NCBI GenBank assembly: GCA_945910005.1
Contig: OX246740.1
Span: forward strand, 2,666,736 to 2,730,735
Source of the DNA: Isoperla grammatica
Lineage: Eukaryota > Arthropoda > Insecta > Plecoptera > Perlodidae
Direction of reading: 5' to 3'
DNA length: 64,000 nt
Positions 1 to 12,600 of the stretch are shown here, in pieces; the stretch's first letter is position 1, and every line of letters starts with the position of its first letter. The position numbers and the translations under genes were made by a program. Below the pieces are notes generated by a model. That model ran no database searches, was not told where the DNA came from, and saw only the letters and a list, made by a program, of their open reading frames with translations.

Positions 1-519
1 TAATATTTCTGATTTTCGCATCGAAATCATAGCTAGGCCTACTGATGTCTTGATAGTATTTTGATTATTATTTTGTTATGCTTCATAATCATATTATGTA
101 TGGAAATAAATATATGTTTAACAATTCTGCAAGATTTGAAATATACTATTTTACTTTCACAAACAAGTATTCATTATTCCCTATACTTTTGCCGTGGGTC
201 ATTTTTATATGGGCGAGAAAAGTTAAAATTTGAGCAAATGATCAATTTATTAAGAAACTGCCGTGTCATAAACATAGGCCTGAGCAAGACACATGATCGC
301 GCGTGTCCCCGCGTTAGGCTTCTTATCAGAGTAGAGACACGCTCGTGGTCAATCAACTACACACCCCACGCACGTGACGAATGGAGTTTGAGCACGACTG
401 CCGTTACGAATGTGTGTAAGAACGTCCGGCATCTTTTGATTTTCATTAAAACAGAGTGCATGAACGCCCTTTCATGGTTAGTAAGTATCTCAGCTGATGT
501 CGGTATGAGACTAATTGGG
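1..519. other. intergenic, nothing recognised
   Basis: AT-rich non-coding sequence. A 153-codon frame runs through 61-522 but its translation has low complexity, no recognisable domain and no splice-site context, so I do not call a gene. TAGGCCTA-type motifs occur near position 34 and 277. Confidence 0.5.
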
Positions 520-1017
520 TAAGGTGACCAGACGTCCCGTTTTATTTGAAGTCTGTCCCAGTGTCCCGAAAGTAGTTTTCAGGAAGGAAAAATGTCCTGG
601 TTTTCAGAATTCAACAAATTATTGCTCTTTTCCTTTAAATTTATATTAATTCTATACTTTTTCAAATGACATTTGATAACACTAATAACAAAGAAGAAAT
701 CCATCTCGGCAACGGCATGGTAATGTAAGTAACAAGATTTATTTTGTGTAAGTTTATTATTACTATACAAAATAAAGAAAGTAACAAATATATGTTCAAA
801 AAAATAAAGGCACTAAGAAAACTTCAGTTTTCTTACAAATTTTCAATTTTTGTAATTGCCTTGTAATTTAGTGCCATCCTTGCTCAAATCGCTCTAAAGG
901 CTAACTTGAGGTAAAAATACCCAACAAATTTTCGCCCCAGACCCCTATTTCGCCTCGCAGATACATGATCACAATCTCCAATTGTCCCGGTGTTTCGTTT
1001 TGGAGTTATGGTCACCA
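520..1017. mobile_element. hAT-like MITE (~0.5 kb)
   Basis: Left end TAAGGTGACCAGACG and right end, read in reverse, TGGTGACCATAACTCC form short imperfect terminal inverted repeats. The flanks taattggg (512-519) and tagttggg (1018-1025) match at 7 of 8 bases, as expected for an aged 8-bp target duplication of the hAT superfamily. The interior repeats tgtcc/ccgg motifs near both ends (for example cagacgtcccg and attgtcccggtg) and has no transposase, so the copy is non-autonomous. Confidence 0.65.
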
Positions 1018-2832
1018 TAGTTGGGGCTAGAAGGCAGGCTAGGTCACCTTACGCCACTGCACTCCGCAAACAAAGCCAGTGGCGTCGTCAACACGGAAAT
1101 GCGAGGAGGCGCGTCAAGACGCCAAGAAAAGAGGGCGACACTAAAATAAGACTGCTAGAAAACAAAGGAACTCGCCTATTGACCTACTACCAGTCTAGAA
1201 ATCTTCGGAATACAGAATTAGCGAGGCTTTGAGTGCCTGGGCTTGGATGGAACATTCTATATCACACAGCCACAGCTCGTCACCGCGTTGTAAGATCCAT
1301 GCCCGAACCTTGGAACATTCGCGACTAACCCTCATTTCGAATTTAATTTTACATGTTTTTGAGTTTACACAAAAGTAGTGAAAACGTTACTTATATCGAT
1401 GTTTCACATTGTAAATGTACTAATTCGATGTTCCAAATAATAAAGAAAATTGTGTATCTAATCTATATATATACTGGAAAATGACCGCTTAGCTTACAAT
1501 AAAAACAATATTTTTGTATTAAATACCGAATACATTAGTTTTTTAAATACACGCAGAAAATAAATAATTTTTTTTCAGTTGGCTGCTGTAAAACGCAGTG
1601 ATTTGCATCAAAATGACCTTGACGAGAATTTTTTTCCGGGGGGCTTGATGTTTCGGTTTCGCTCTCTATAATAGGGGTTGAAAACCCCATTTCCCAATTT
1701 CTAGATACGCCACTGACGCAGATTATAATTTGTGGGTGTGGGTATACAAAATATAAGCTGGAACAATAATTACTGAATATAATATATAGTATATTGTACG
1801 AACAAAATATCATTATTTTGAAAAGTGTTTTATAACAAAATCTTTAAGAAATAAAAAACATGTTATATGTTGTAGTTTCTTTATATAGGCCTACTTACTA
1901 TCAAGTATCTACCGCAAATATTTCGATTACAGATCAAACCGTCTCAAACTGGAACCGATTCCCCGTCCGTGAAAATTTAATATTATACTGTATATATTAT
2001 GTTTCATTCATTAGACCGTTACCCGTTTAGAACAAATATTTGGGGCAGAAAGCTTTAACAACAGCACGGATTCGACACTAACGAATGATATATGTGCGAA
2101 TAAAGACAAAAAAACATGTATGCGAAAACAATCTACATCTGCTTGTCTGTTGTTTTTGTATGTTTTCTAGTGAGACTTTTGTTGTGGCGAGTATGTACAC
2201 AAAAAACCGCAAGTGTAGCTGCACATGTATGGCAATGAATTAATCCCAACATTTGGGATGCAGCTAATAATCTTTTAACACCACACTTAAATAATATATA
2301 CATTAAATAAAATCAGCCATTGTGTCAACTGGATATACATATGATTTCTTCCTATACCAAGTTTACGAGATAATCGATTTTAACTATCAACTCTTGGTTG
2401 CAAAATTAATTTTTCCGACTTGATATATTTAGTTAGTATAAATGGCTAAACACCGTGACACCGACTGTACTGTTTCCCCTGAATGAGTGAGATAAGGTAT
2501 TATCGATGTAGATTTGTTTTTCTGCCCAGTTCACCAGTCCAGAAAATTGAGGTGAAAATAAACGGGGTTCAGTTGCCAAGTTTGCAGGAGTAGTATTTGT
2601 CTACCTTGGGCAATTGACATACTTTTAGTATTAGAATTCAATGTTTCATGAAACGACCCATATAGTGTTCAATTATTGTTAAGACAAACTACGCTTATTT
2701 CATTTCATATTATATCACCCACTTATCTCGATTAACATATCACTGTCAAGATATGAGACATAAACCTTAATCGTCGAACTATGAAGGCCCCCCCCTGTCC
2801 CCACACTACTTCTTGTTGCTGGGGGGGGGGGG
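1018..2832. other. intergenic, no gene seen
   Basis: AT-rich sequence without a supportable exon. A basic 80-codon frame (990-1232) starts inside the neighbouring MITE and has no recognisable domain. A TAGGCCTA-type motif lies near 1886, and a C-run is followed by a 12-base G-run at 2821-2832. Confidence 0.45.
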
Positions 2833-3493
2833 CAGGGGCGGACTGGGAAGAAAATCCAGGCCGGGCAAACTTCTTGTCAGGCCAGGCACGGGGGGTTTGG
2901 GGGGCCGTGGCCCCCCAACAACAGCGCGGCGCCGCAGGCGAAATTTTTTAAAATTAGGTTTTTATAAGGCATTTGGTGCGTTTTAGAAAAAACAAAGCAG
3001 GCTGAATGCACTACCAAAATACTGTAGTTTTCGTCGGTTAAAAGTAGAAAAACACCAGCAATAATATTGGAACACCGTCTAACGACTGATAAGAATGAGA
3101 TCAAGTTACACCGAAATCCAACGAATCTACAATGTAATTTAAGCCCTGCAACATCGTAAAGGAAGGGGTGGGAGGGACTCGGATTTAAAGAAATTTAAAT
3201 TTCAAACTTGCACATGTAAGCCCATTGATTTTCGAGTATATTATAGACAATGCAAAGCTAAAGTTTATCGTGAAATCTATATATTAACAGTTAACAGTAA
3301 CACATACATAGTGTTTTACATAATTGGTAAAGAATATAAAATTGTCGTGGGCAGCGCCGCCAGCGCGGCAACTTACCGCCGGCGCCGGGCAGTTTAGTTT
3401 ATGCCTGTTCCAGTCGGACCAGGCCAAATTTGGGCCAAAACAGGCAGGCCACCGGGCATTTGCCCGGTTGCCCGGTGGGCCTGACCGCCCCTG
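2833..3493. mobile_element. hAT-like element inserted in a poly-G tract
   Basis: The left end is CAGGGGCGGACTGGG; the right end read in reverse is CAGGGGCGGTCAGG, giving terminal inverted repeats of about 14 bp with two mismatches. Both flanks are pure G (2821-2832 and from 3494), so the 8-bp duplication could be G8 but cannot be proved in a homopolymer. A 661-bp non-autonomous copy with G/C-rich ends and an AT-rich middle; no transposase. Confidence 0.65.
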
Positions 3494-3643
3494 GGGGGGG
3501 GGGGGGGGGGTTCACTCTATGAACATGAAGATGCTACACTCCTCTACTACGCGCAGCTCTCAGTGCTACACACACAGCTACAACTAGGTAGCGATGAAGG
3601 GAATCTGATATCTATATCATTCAAATGTAAATGAATGTTTACA

Positions 3644-4110
3644 ATTCAACCCGGCTGTTACGGACTGTAGCGGGGTGTAGCAGACTGTATCTGACTGTAG
3701 CGGACTGTAACATGGCTGTATCAGACTGTAGGACACTGTAGCGGGGTGTAGCATGGCTGTATCAGACTGTAGCAGGCTGTGGCAGACTGTAGAACACTGT
3801 AGCGGGCTGTAGCATGGCTGAATCAGACTGTAGAACACTGTAGCGCAGTGTAGCAGACTGTAGCTGACTGCAGCTAACTGTAGCATGGCTGTATCAGACT
3901 GTAGAACACTGTAGCAGGGTGTAGCATGGCTATATCAGACTAGCGGGCTGTGGCAGACTGTAGAACACTGTAGTGGACTGTAGCATGGCTGTATCAGACT
4001 GTAGAACACTGTAGTGGACTGTAGCATGGCTGTATCAGACTGTAGAACCCTGTAGCGGGGTGTAGCATGGCTGTATCAGACTGTAGAACACTGTAGCGGA
4101 CTGTAGCAGG
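3644..4110. repeat. minisatellite of actgtagcgg-like 10-mers (41-bp higher-order unit)
   Basis: Degenerate 10-base words such as actgtagcgg, ggctgtatca and gactgtagaa are head to tail; several words form a higher-order unit of about 41 bases beginning tagcatggctgtatcagact. The 89-codon minus-strand frame here is a by-product of the repeat. Confidence 0.9.
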
Positions 4111-4488
4111 CGAAGCTGCATGAGTCAGGCTCGGAGCTTTATTTGGAGTTCAGCCAAACCAAAAGCCAACTAGTCAGACATAATGTTGTGTGATTTATAT
4201 CAGCCGTGGAAAGCGAGAGTTACGATGCTTATTATCGAATGGCTTATATAATTATGCGAGGGGTTGTTCCAATATTTAGACTGATCGTTTTTTGTTTTTT
4301 CTTTGTGATTTGATGACCAATTAGGAAAATAAATAATTGTCATTCAAAATTAACCACGGCATTTCAATATTATACATTATTTCCATTACATTTTACAAAG
4401 TCTAATACTACTATAAATCAAATGAAACAATTTAATCTTTGTTGATTTTGTGTGCAACAAATAACTGTGCAAAGCTCAATTTTGCTTA
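4111..4488. other. intergenic, nothing recognised
   Basis: AT-rich spacer between the minisatellite and the tandem duplication. No exon or repeat structure is visible to me. Confidence 0.4.
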
Positions 4489-5408
4489 CGATTCCTTGTA
4501 AAAAATGTATCAATGTATTATATGAGACATACATGAAGATAATGTTATAATTCATAGCACATTTTATTTTGTGTGTAATATAAATTGGTATTAACATAAA
4601 ATATTGTCTTCACTTCAGAATGTGACAATGCTGGAATAAAGTACTAAGATCAATTCTGACAATTCCTTTCCAAACATGTTGTGGGAGTAAACAACCTGGG
4701 CCATACATTAAATTATTATTAAAATGTGTGTGGGGGGGGGGGGGGTTCGTTGGGTTTCGCCTAATTTGCGCTCGTGATGCATAACTATAACACTGCAAAA
4801 AAAAGAAAATCAGTCCCCACCCAGGTCCCAATTCACAGTGCAGACACATTGATAAGTGTCTAGTAACACATGTTGGTTACGGGGGGGTACCAACATAGAT
4901 GGTCGATTTAGTGTCAAAGAGGAAAGGGTTAGCTTTTTACATTTTGACCATCGCAAACGATTCCTTGTAACAAAAATGTATCAATGTATTATAATGAGAT
5001 ATACATCAAGATAATGTTATAATTCATAGCACATTTATTTTGTGTGTAATATAAATTGGTATTAACATAAAGTGACAATGCTGGAATAAAGTACTAAGAT
5101 CAATTCTGACAATTTCTTTCCAAACATGTTGTGGGAATATACAACCTGGGCCATACATTGAATTATTATTAAAATGTGTGGGGGGGGGGGGGGTTCGTTG
5201 GGTTTCGCCTTATTTGCGCTCGTGATGCATAACTATAACACTGAAAAGAAAGAAAATCAGTCCCCACCCTGGTCCCAACTCACAGTGCAGACACATTGAT
5301 AAGAGTGTCTAGTAACACATGTTGGTTACGGGGGGGGGGGGGGGGGGGGGGATGGTCGATTTAGTGTCATAGAGGAAAGGGTTAGCTTTTTACATTTTGA
5401 CCATCGCA
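4489..5408. repeat. two-copy tandem duplication (~460 bp unit)
   Basis: Unit 1 (4489-4956) and unit 2 (4957-5408) both start acgattccttgtaa and end ttttgaccatcgca, with high identity between. Each contains a poly-G run after aaaatgtgtg and another after ggttacggg. The second copy lacks about 20 bases near tattgtcttcacttcag and has longer G-runs (at 5331-5350), so the copies have diverged. Confidence 0.92.
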
Positions 5409-6472
5409 CTGTCAATATTTCGTTCACGATATTTTCCTAACAAATTTACACGATTTCATTTACCACAAATTATTATTGACTAACATCAGACCAAAATTAT
5501 TATCACCTCGATCCAGGTTAACTCATATTAAATTGGATTTGTTTTTCACAAAATTTGTACAGAGCGGAATTTTTGACGTATAAAAATTAAACCCAAAAGT
5601 ACAAATTTTAATTTTTTTATGGAGTTCACAAACAAACCGAAAATGAAGTTATGAAACAAAACAAGTTTCCCGTAATAAATTTTCCCTAATAAATATATAA
5701 TGAACAAATAGGTGTTGTGATGTGTTTACATACCCGATGTGTTATCTAAAGACTGTGTCGAAAAGTTCCGCCTAAAGCATCATCTCTAACGCTCAAAATC
5801 GGTCTCCATTGTCTCATGTCAAAGTCACAATTATCAGAAGAAAATCAAACTTATGTAATTATACTTATAGAAATTAACGCTCTATTTATTTGATGTTGCT
5901 AAGTTTTAACAATAATTCTTGCTTTATTAAACGCCTTTTTTTAGATTTTAAAGTCAGTTATATACAAGTACGTTACAAAAGTTAAATACATTATTTACAA
6001 TAACAAAAATATAATTGAAACTTAGCAACATTAAAAAATATAGTATTTTTGCCTAAGAAAATGTACATAGTTTTATATTCTTATGACAATTAAAAAAAAA
6101 CGAGCCTAAGTTATTATTTGTTCAGTCGACAAAAAGAGATATGTGCGATTTACACTATAAGAAAGTAAACAAACCATGCACTTAGTTAAAAGTTAAAACA
6201 TTTCATCTGTAACTAGCTTCACTTAGTGCCAGCGACCCCTGTTCATGCACACCAACAGAGCCAAACTACTTATTCCATATTCACGCTTTTTTACGATGAT
6301 TTACAACGTAAATAAACCGGACATACACTCTAGAAAATACGCTAAACACAAAATCAACAGTGAAATAATTGTGAAGGCAAAGCCAGTGACCGTTGTAGCC
6401 TCCATTCTTCGCAGGCGATATCGTGGTTCTATTTCGGTTCCCTATCCCTGGCGTGTGTTCAGTGAGTGTTCC
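5409..6472. other. AT-rich upstream region of Mlc2
   Basis: No coding sequence is supportable. This is the 5' flank of the muscle light-chain gene and should hold its muscle control elements, but I could not identify a clean MEF2 or SRF site by eye. Confidence 0.4.
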
Positions 6473-6479
6473 TAAATAA
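6473..6479 (+). promoter_or_regulatory. possible TATA-like box of Mlc2
   Basis: The sequence cctaaataaggc at 6471-6482 contains a TAAATAA core about 160 bases upstream of the start codon. With initiation about 30 bases downstream it would leave a 5' leader of about 140 bases. The start of transcription is not visible, so this is inference. Confidence 0.35.
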
Positions 6480-6640
6480 GGCAATGGTACTCCCGCGCGA
6501 GCCGACGCGGAGAGGGGTGGTAACAAGGGGCGAGGGTGGGGGCGAACTCACCGAGGAATGAAAAGAAGTTGTCGAGGCGAGAGTTGACCAGCCTTCACTC
6601 AGACTCACCACCTAGAGGATCTCCTTCTTCTAAGTACACA

Positions 6641-6643
6641 ATG
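6641..6643 (+). CDS. Mlc2: Mlc2 coding exon 1 (start codon only)
   Basis: The context cacaATG|gtgagt puts a strong splice donor immediately after the ATG. The next exon begins GCG GAT AAG (Ala-Asp-Lys) at phase 0, giving the family's usual Met-Ala-Asp-Lys start. No other upstream exon is required. Confidence 0.75.
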
Positions 6644-9600
6644 GTGAGTACGGAGACAACGGTCATTCCATCACAATGGAAAACTCAAGTGTTATGTGAA
6701 TTACATTGTTTTAACAGTGGAAAATTTTCGACGTCGAAACTCAAGGATTTGTGCTTCGTGGATATTGTATTTTTTTAACGGTTCGTCGAGTTTTTTTTCC
6801 GATTTAAATAAATCAAAATTAAATTAAAAAACAAGACTGCGTCGGTGCCTCGTCCTTATTTTCATTCGTGCTGATTGTGAATATCAGTTTTCGTAGTGAA
6901 TATTGAAATGGAAATTCGTTTAGCAGTGAAATCGCAAGTTGTATCTTTCAGTTTATTCAATCGACATCGTTGTTACGGGTTATTGCGAATTATTTGAAAA
7001 CTGTGATCGATTTTTCAAGATATACGTCGATGGAAATGTTTTCTTGAAAGGTGTGGGAAAAACGAAACATTTTCAAATTTAAAAGTGATAATAAAGTAGG
7101 TAGGTCTATTACAAAGCCTTACACTGAAAGTTAATTTTGTAAAAAATATTTTGAACCACCGTACACAGTCAAAACAAGTTGTGCACCATCTTTCAAACAT
7201 TACCATGCGCGATCAAATTTGAATTTAATGATTCGTTTTCCGAGCCAAGTGTTTCCATTTGTGATGTCTTTATAGTTTTGAAGGTCGCTCAACACATCAA
7301 ACTGCAACACATGTGAACCGACACTGATAATGATTTTTTCGCTGCTTCTTTCTCACGAGTATCAATTCGTGATCTGTACGATTTTGAAACATTTTCGACC
7401 ATGGGGCGTCCATAAAATAAATATTTCTGAAAATTTGTTTCCTTGTTTCGTAGTTGCTAGTAATAGGATAGCTTGTTATTATTTTATCAACAAAATAATA
7501 ACTCTTGAAAAAAGCCTTGCACTCTTCTAGCCAATACATAATTGCTGGTAGATACCAATTGCACTTACTAGCCGATAACTAATGAGCACGCAACAGTATT
7601 TTACTCTTCTAACCTAAAACAAATTACTAGTTACCAACCGCTTTACAATCTTTCAGTTTAAGCGAATATATTAATGGCTTTTAACCTAATAAGTTGCATT
7701 CTTCTAGCCGATAAACAATTGTTCGTACCAACCTTTCACTCATCCAGCTGAAAACAATAATTGCTCATAAAAGTCTTAATTCTTATTTCTATAACATTTC
7801 CGGCGAACATTGTTAGAGTACGACAGTAATATCCTTGCAAATGGCTTAAAAAAAGTTTCGCTTATGCACCTTGCATTCAACTAATGAACAAAAAAAACAA
7901 TCATGGTAATATAACCGTAAAAAATTGCCAGACAGTTATAATCCTCGCCAATGGTGTAAAAAGTCTCGTCGGCCTCAGTCCACAATTAGCCCGCCGCCAC
8001 GTGGTGTGACGCCATAGCTTGGCTCGGGGTATTTCAGTCGTGGCTGTATTTAGCTTCTCTCCCGGGCGGCTCCGGTTACACTCGGGACCTACGCGACGCC
8101 TCGGGTTCCGGAGGACCGAAATGTGGCCAACACATTGAAACTACATTGTTGCGTTGATGTGTGGTTCCTGCCTTCAGTCTTGAGGAGGTCGCCCTACAGA
8201 CAGTGCGCACACTCTCGTCGCTTGTAAGATGGGCACACATACACGGAGACGCACTTTTAGACAATATCCACTTCGGTAGAGCATTAGAGGTAAAGTTAAC
8301 GGTGTATAACTAATATTATTTGTGTAACTTACGAGTAAAATACATAATTTGAATAAGACTTCAATCATATTTCGATTTTTAAAGAATGTACTTCAGTTTG
8401 TTACTTTTGAGAGACTCGGTTGTACTGGCGATGCAAGAACATAAATCAACGATCGATGTCGAAGTAGACGAGTCTTGAATTTAAATTATTTACGTCAGAA
8501 AGTGATCCGTTTTATGATGGTAAAAAGATTATTTCATTTTTGTATTTTCAAGTTTATTTATAAAGTCACCTTTGGAAGAAATTGCGTTAATGCTGTTCGC
8601 AAAAGGGAAGAGTAACAAAGACATGTTAAATTAATCTGTTTGTTCTCGACAATGCTTTCTTAGTTTTTATAATTTTGTTGCTTGCTACATTCATGCAGTC
8701 ATAATTACTAGGAAAACGCTCTGTTTGACGTGTTGATAAGCGAGCGCGTCAATATCTACGAACTATCTGGCGAAAAGATTTCAATGCATGCTAATACAAA
8801 CAACAATTAACAACAATTCAAGAATGAGCATTGCAAACTTTTTTCTAATTTCCATAGCTATTATACTTCACGACATTGTTGAATGTAGTGCAATGTGCGT
8901 TGCTAAGAATTTTTGCTGTCATATTTTCACTAACAGTTATTGACAGCAATAGAAATGTAATTTCTGCCTCTAATCTGTTTTAGATCGCGTTTACATTAGT
9001 ATATTCGTGACCGGACAAAAATTTACTATAAGATAGCCACCTCTCATTTTGCTGTTACTGTGTTTCAGAAATATATTTTCGAGTAACTTTTGTGTAACTT
9101 TGCCAATATTTATCAGATCGCCATAAAATGAACATATTCGTGATCGGAAAAAGCTTTAAAAAAATATGGCTATCTCACATTTTGCCGCCATTTTGTTTCA
9201 GAAAAATATTTTGCAGTAACGGTGTAACTTTGTAACTTTTCAAACGATTTTGCCTCAAAACTATACACCTACAATCCACATCGAGGCTTGTGGATGGTCC
9301 AAATTTCAAGCTGATCGGACAAAAAAACAAAAAAAACAGAACGAAGTGCCATAAGAGTCTCGTGGAAACGCTCGCTTCGCTCGCTTAAACAAACAGACAA
9401 ATTGATTTTAAATTGATACTGAATGGTTTATACAGATGGCCATACTAGATTCGTTAATAAAGAACATGTAAAAAAGGTAAAACAAAAATTACAAAGTTCG
9501 AAAGCGTACAGCGATAGTAATAATAAGAAATGATGTGTTTTGTTATCAGGCGGATAAGGAAAAGAAGAAGAAGAAGAAGACCAAGGAAGATGCACCCGCC

Positions 9601-12600
9601 GAAGAAGCACCCGCACCCGCAGCGGCACCCGCTGAGGAGAAGCGGCCCAGCTCCAAGGGATCCAAGAAGGCCGTGAAGAGGAGCGGATCCAACGTCTTCT
9701 CCATGTTCTCGCAGACGCAAGTCGCAGAGTTCAAGGAAGTAAGTCACCTGCATGACGAAGCACACTAACCTACCCTCGAAATATATTCCATATTAAAAGT
9801 TAAAATTAAAAATAAACAAACTATTTCCATAGCTTTTGTGTATATTCATAACAGGGACATATCTTCGAAATTGGGTTCAATTGATCAGTAATTCATGTAT
9901 CTAACTGTTGGGAAAACATTGTATAGATGTCCTTTGTTTAGCGTTCTTTCTTGGCAAAGTCCAACAAAAAAAAATTATGAGAAATGTTTGCACAACTATA
10001 ATCAATCCCTTTACAATTAAGAAATGTTAGCGGGAATGATGTTGATAATTATCTAAGGAATTACGAAATATAATGAAAGAACAAAGAAATCTGACCGCTT
10101 TATGATTGAGTTATTTGGGACTTTAATTATCCTCATATTGCATGGTTTGAAAATGATGTAAGGTAACGAGTAAGTAAAAATCTGAAAACTGTAAAGTTCA
10201 AACGTAACGTGAACACACCATGAACGCACATATACAAAATTACCTGCATTGCTTTCCATTTGTTATCATACAGGTCATAAAACGTACGAGTACGACTAAC
10301 ATTCTGAAAGTATCACACAGTATCCATATTAATATACAAGAACTACATTATAAATTAGCTGTCCATTAGCTACTTCCTTGGTTTACTTGAAATCGTGACA
10401 TTGACATGAAAAGAAGTATCTGGACCTTTAGACATCCAACATGGTTTATCGGTTTATCTAGTTAACATTATATTATACACATTACGTCATAGCATTAATT
10501 CCTGACCTATCCCTAGGTAAAAACTAAACATCCATAATAAAATAATAAACGAATGCAAATACACCACGGTTTTAAATGGTAAATTGTCCTAAAATGTAAA
10601 GTAGGTACAATTTCCACTTCGTCGTTTTTGATAACATTTTGTTCACGAATATTTTGCATTGTTGCGCTGTTGTTATAGCCGTGGTTTAGAAATGATGTAA
10701 AACAGTAGTGGTATTATGATTCCAAAATGAAATTTAAGTTCAGGCATAAGCTGATATAACCATGTAGCAATGATGACAGTTGCAACTTGCAATAAATGTT
10801 CGAAACCCACTAAAATCTCCTAAAATGTACAGAAACGTACAAAATCACATACTTGCATGAATTTACATTTTTACATTACTATTTACATTACTATTTACAT
10901 TAATAGCCATAATACAGTAATACATTGATTGCAAATAACTGATGAAATAAATACATTTTTCCAAATTTTCAAGTAAATTTCTGTTTTACGCATGAATCGT
11001 GGTTCAGTCTTTTTCCGACATTTTAATAATATTATTGACTCGTCTACATATTTAAAGGTCCAAATCATCAATATTCCCCTCACCCTACCCCAGGTCTCAC
11101 CAACACCACTTGGACTGTGTTTGTGTGATTTGTATGTCAGTACAATTTACATCCATGGCAAAGAAATGATTATGAAAATTAAGTTGTGTGATGATAACAC
11201 CATGATTACGAATAAGGCAAACTCTGATCTAGCCATGGCAAACACAGGCCACGTATTTTAACACTAACACAAGTTTAATCCTTTTTGGCAAGTTATTTAG
11301 AAAATTGTTTTTACCTTTAGTAAATGACATAATATTACACTACAGAACATCGATATCTTTATAAGCACTACATATACTAGTTTAAGATCGATATATATGC
11401 ACGTATACTTAAGCTGAAAGCTGAGAACTCTCCTAAATGTTTTTAACTAATCCTCTCTATTGATATATTATTTTTAAGACAAAAATATGAAAATCTTTCT
11501 TTCAAATATTGAATTGTGCTAAATGAAATTGTTACCTATTTTTTAATAAGCATGCCCTTGGTAAAGAGATGATTATAAAATTACGTTTGATAACAGTACT
11601 GTGATGTGTAAAATATAAGGCATACATGCTGATCTAGCCATGGGCAGTTATAGAATTTGATTTCAATATTAAACCAAAAAACAAACGTTTGTTTCTCAAT
11701 CATAACGTTTTTGTGTTATTGGTATGAAATAGGAACAACCCCATGAATAATAAATACGCTGCTTTATTACAACTTTAACTTATAGTGAGTTAAATTGAAT
11801 AATTAAAAGTAAAATAATGTATTTTAATAGTAAACGCTATTTTTATTTGTTCTTTTTTCACGCTTTGTGTAATCTTATACACGTAATTCTAATTAGTATA
11901 GAGAGTGTCTCTACTTCACCAGCTGTAGTGCACTAATACTAGCGAACTATTCACATAACTTCCATTGGAGGACGATATGAGTCACATTACACGCAATGAA
12001 GGATACAATGTTGACGTCACTAACGACGAGGGGTTGTTGTAGGGATTCCAGCTGATGGATCACGATAAGGATGGTATCATCGGCAAGAACGACCTCCGTG
12101 CCACCTTTGACTCTCTGGGTCGTCTGTGCTCCGACAAGGAGCTCGACGAGATGGTCAATGAGGCCCCTGGACCAATCAACTTCACACAGCTGTTGACCTT
12201 GTTCGCCAACAGGATGTCGGGAGGTCAGTTCACTTTACCTGACCCTCGGAAATAGTTGATTTATAGATAGAGGTTTTAGCACGAGTAGTAGAAATAATGT
12301 ACGAAAGTAGTTGATTTTTTTATGAAAACACCTGTCAAACCGGTTTTAGCACGAGTAGTAGAAATAATGTACGAAAGTAGTTGATTTTTAGATGAAAATA
12401 CCTTTCAAACCGGTTTTGGCGCGAATAGACTGAGCTCTGAATAATGTACGAAAATAGTTGATTTTGAGTTATTAGCATGAATCGTTGGTTATGAGTAAAT
12501 ATACCTTTCAAAACCGGTTTTGGCTCGTCTGAGTAATGTATGATATCCAATTTGTTTATATTGAGATAGAAATATTTGTCAAACCGGATTGAGGGAACCC

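Noticed and set aside
990..1232. 80-codon Arg-rich protein
   Set aside because: Starts inside a MITE, has no known domain and no splice or conservation support.
6471..6481. CArG (SRF) box cctaaataagg
   Set aside because: Seven A/T bases instead of six between CC and GG; kept only as a TATA-like candidate.
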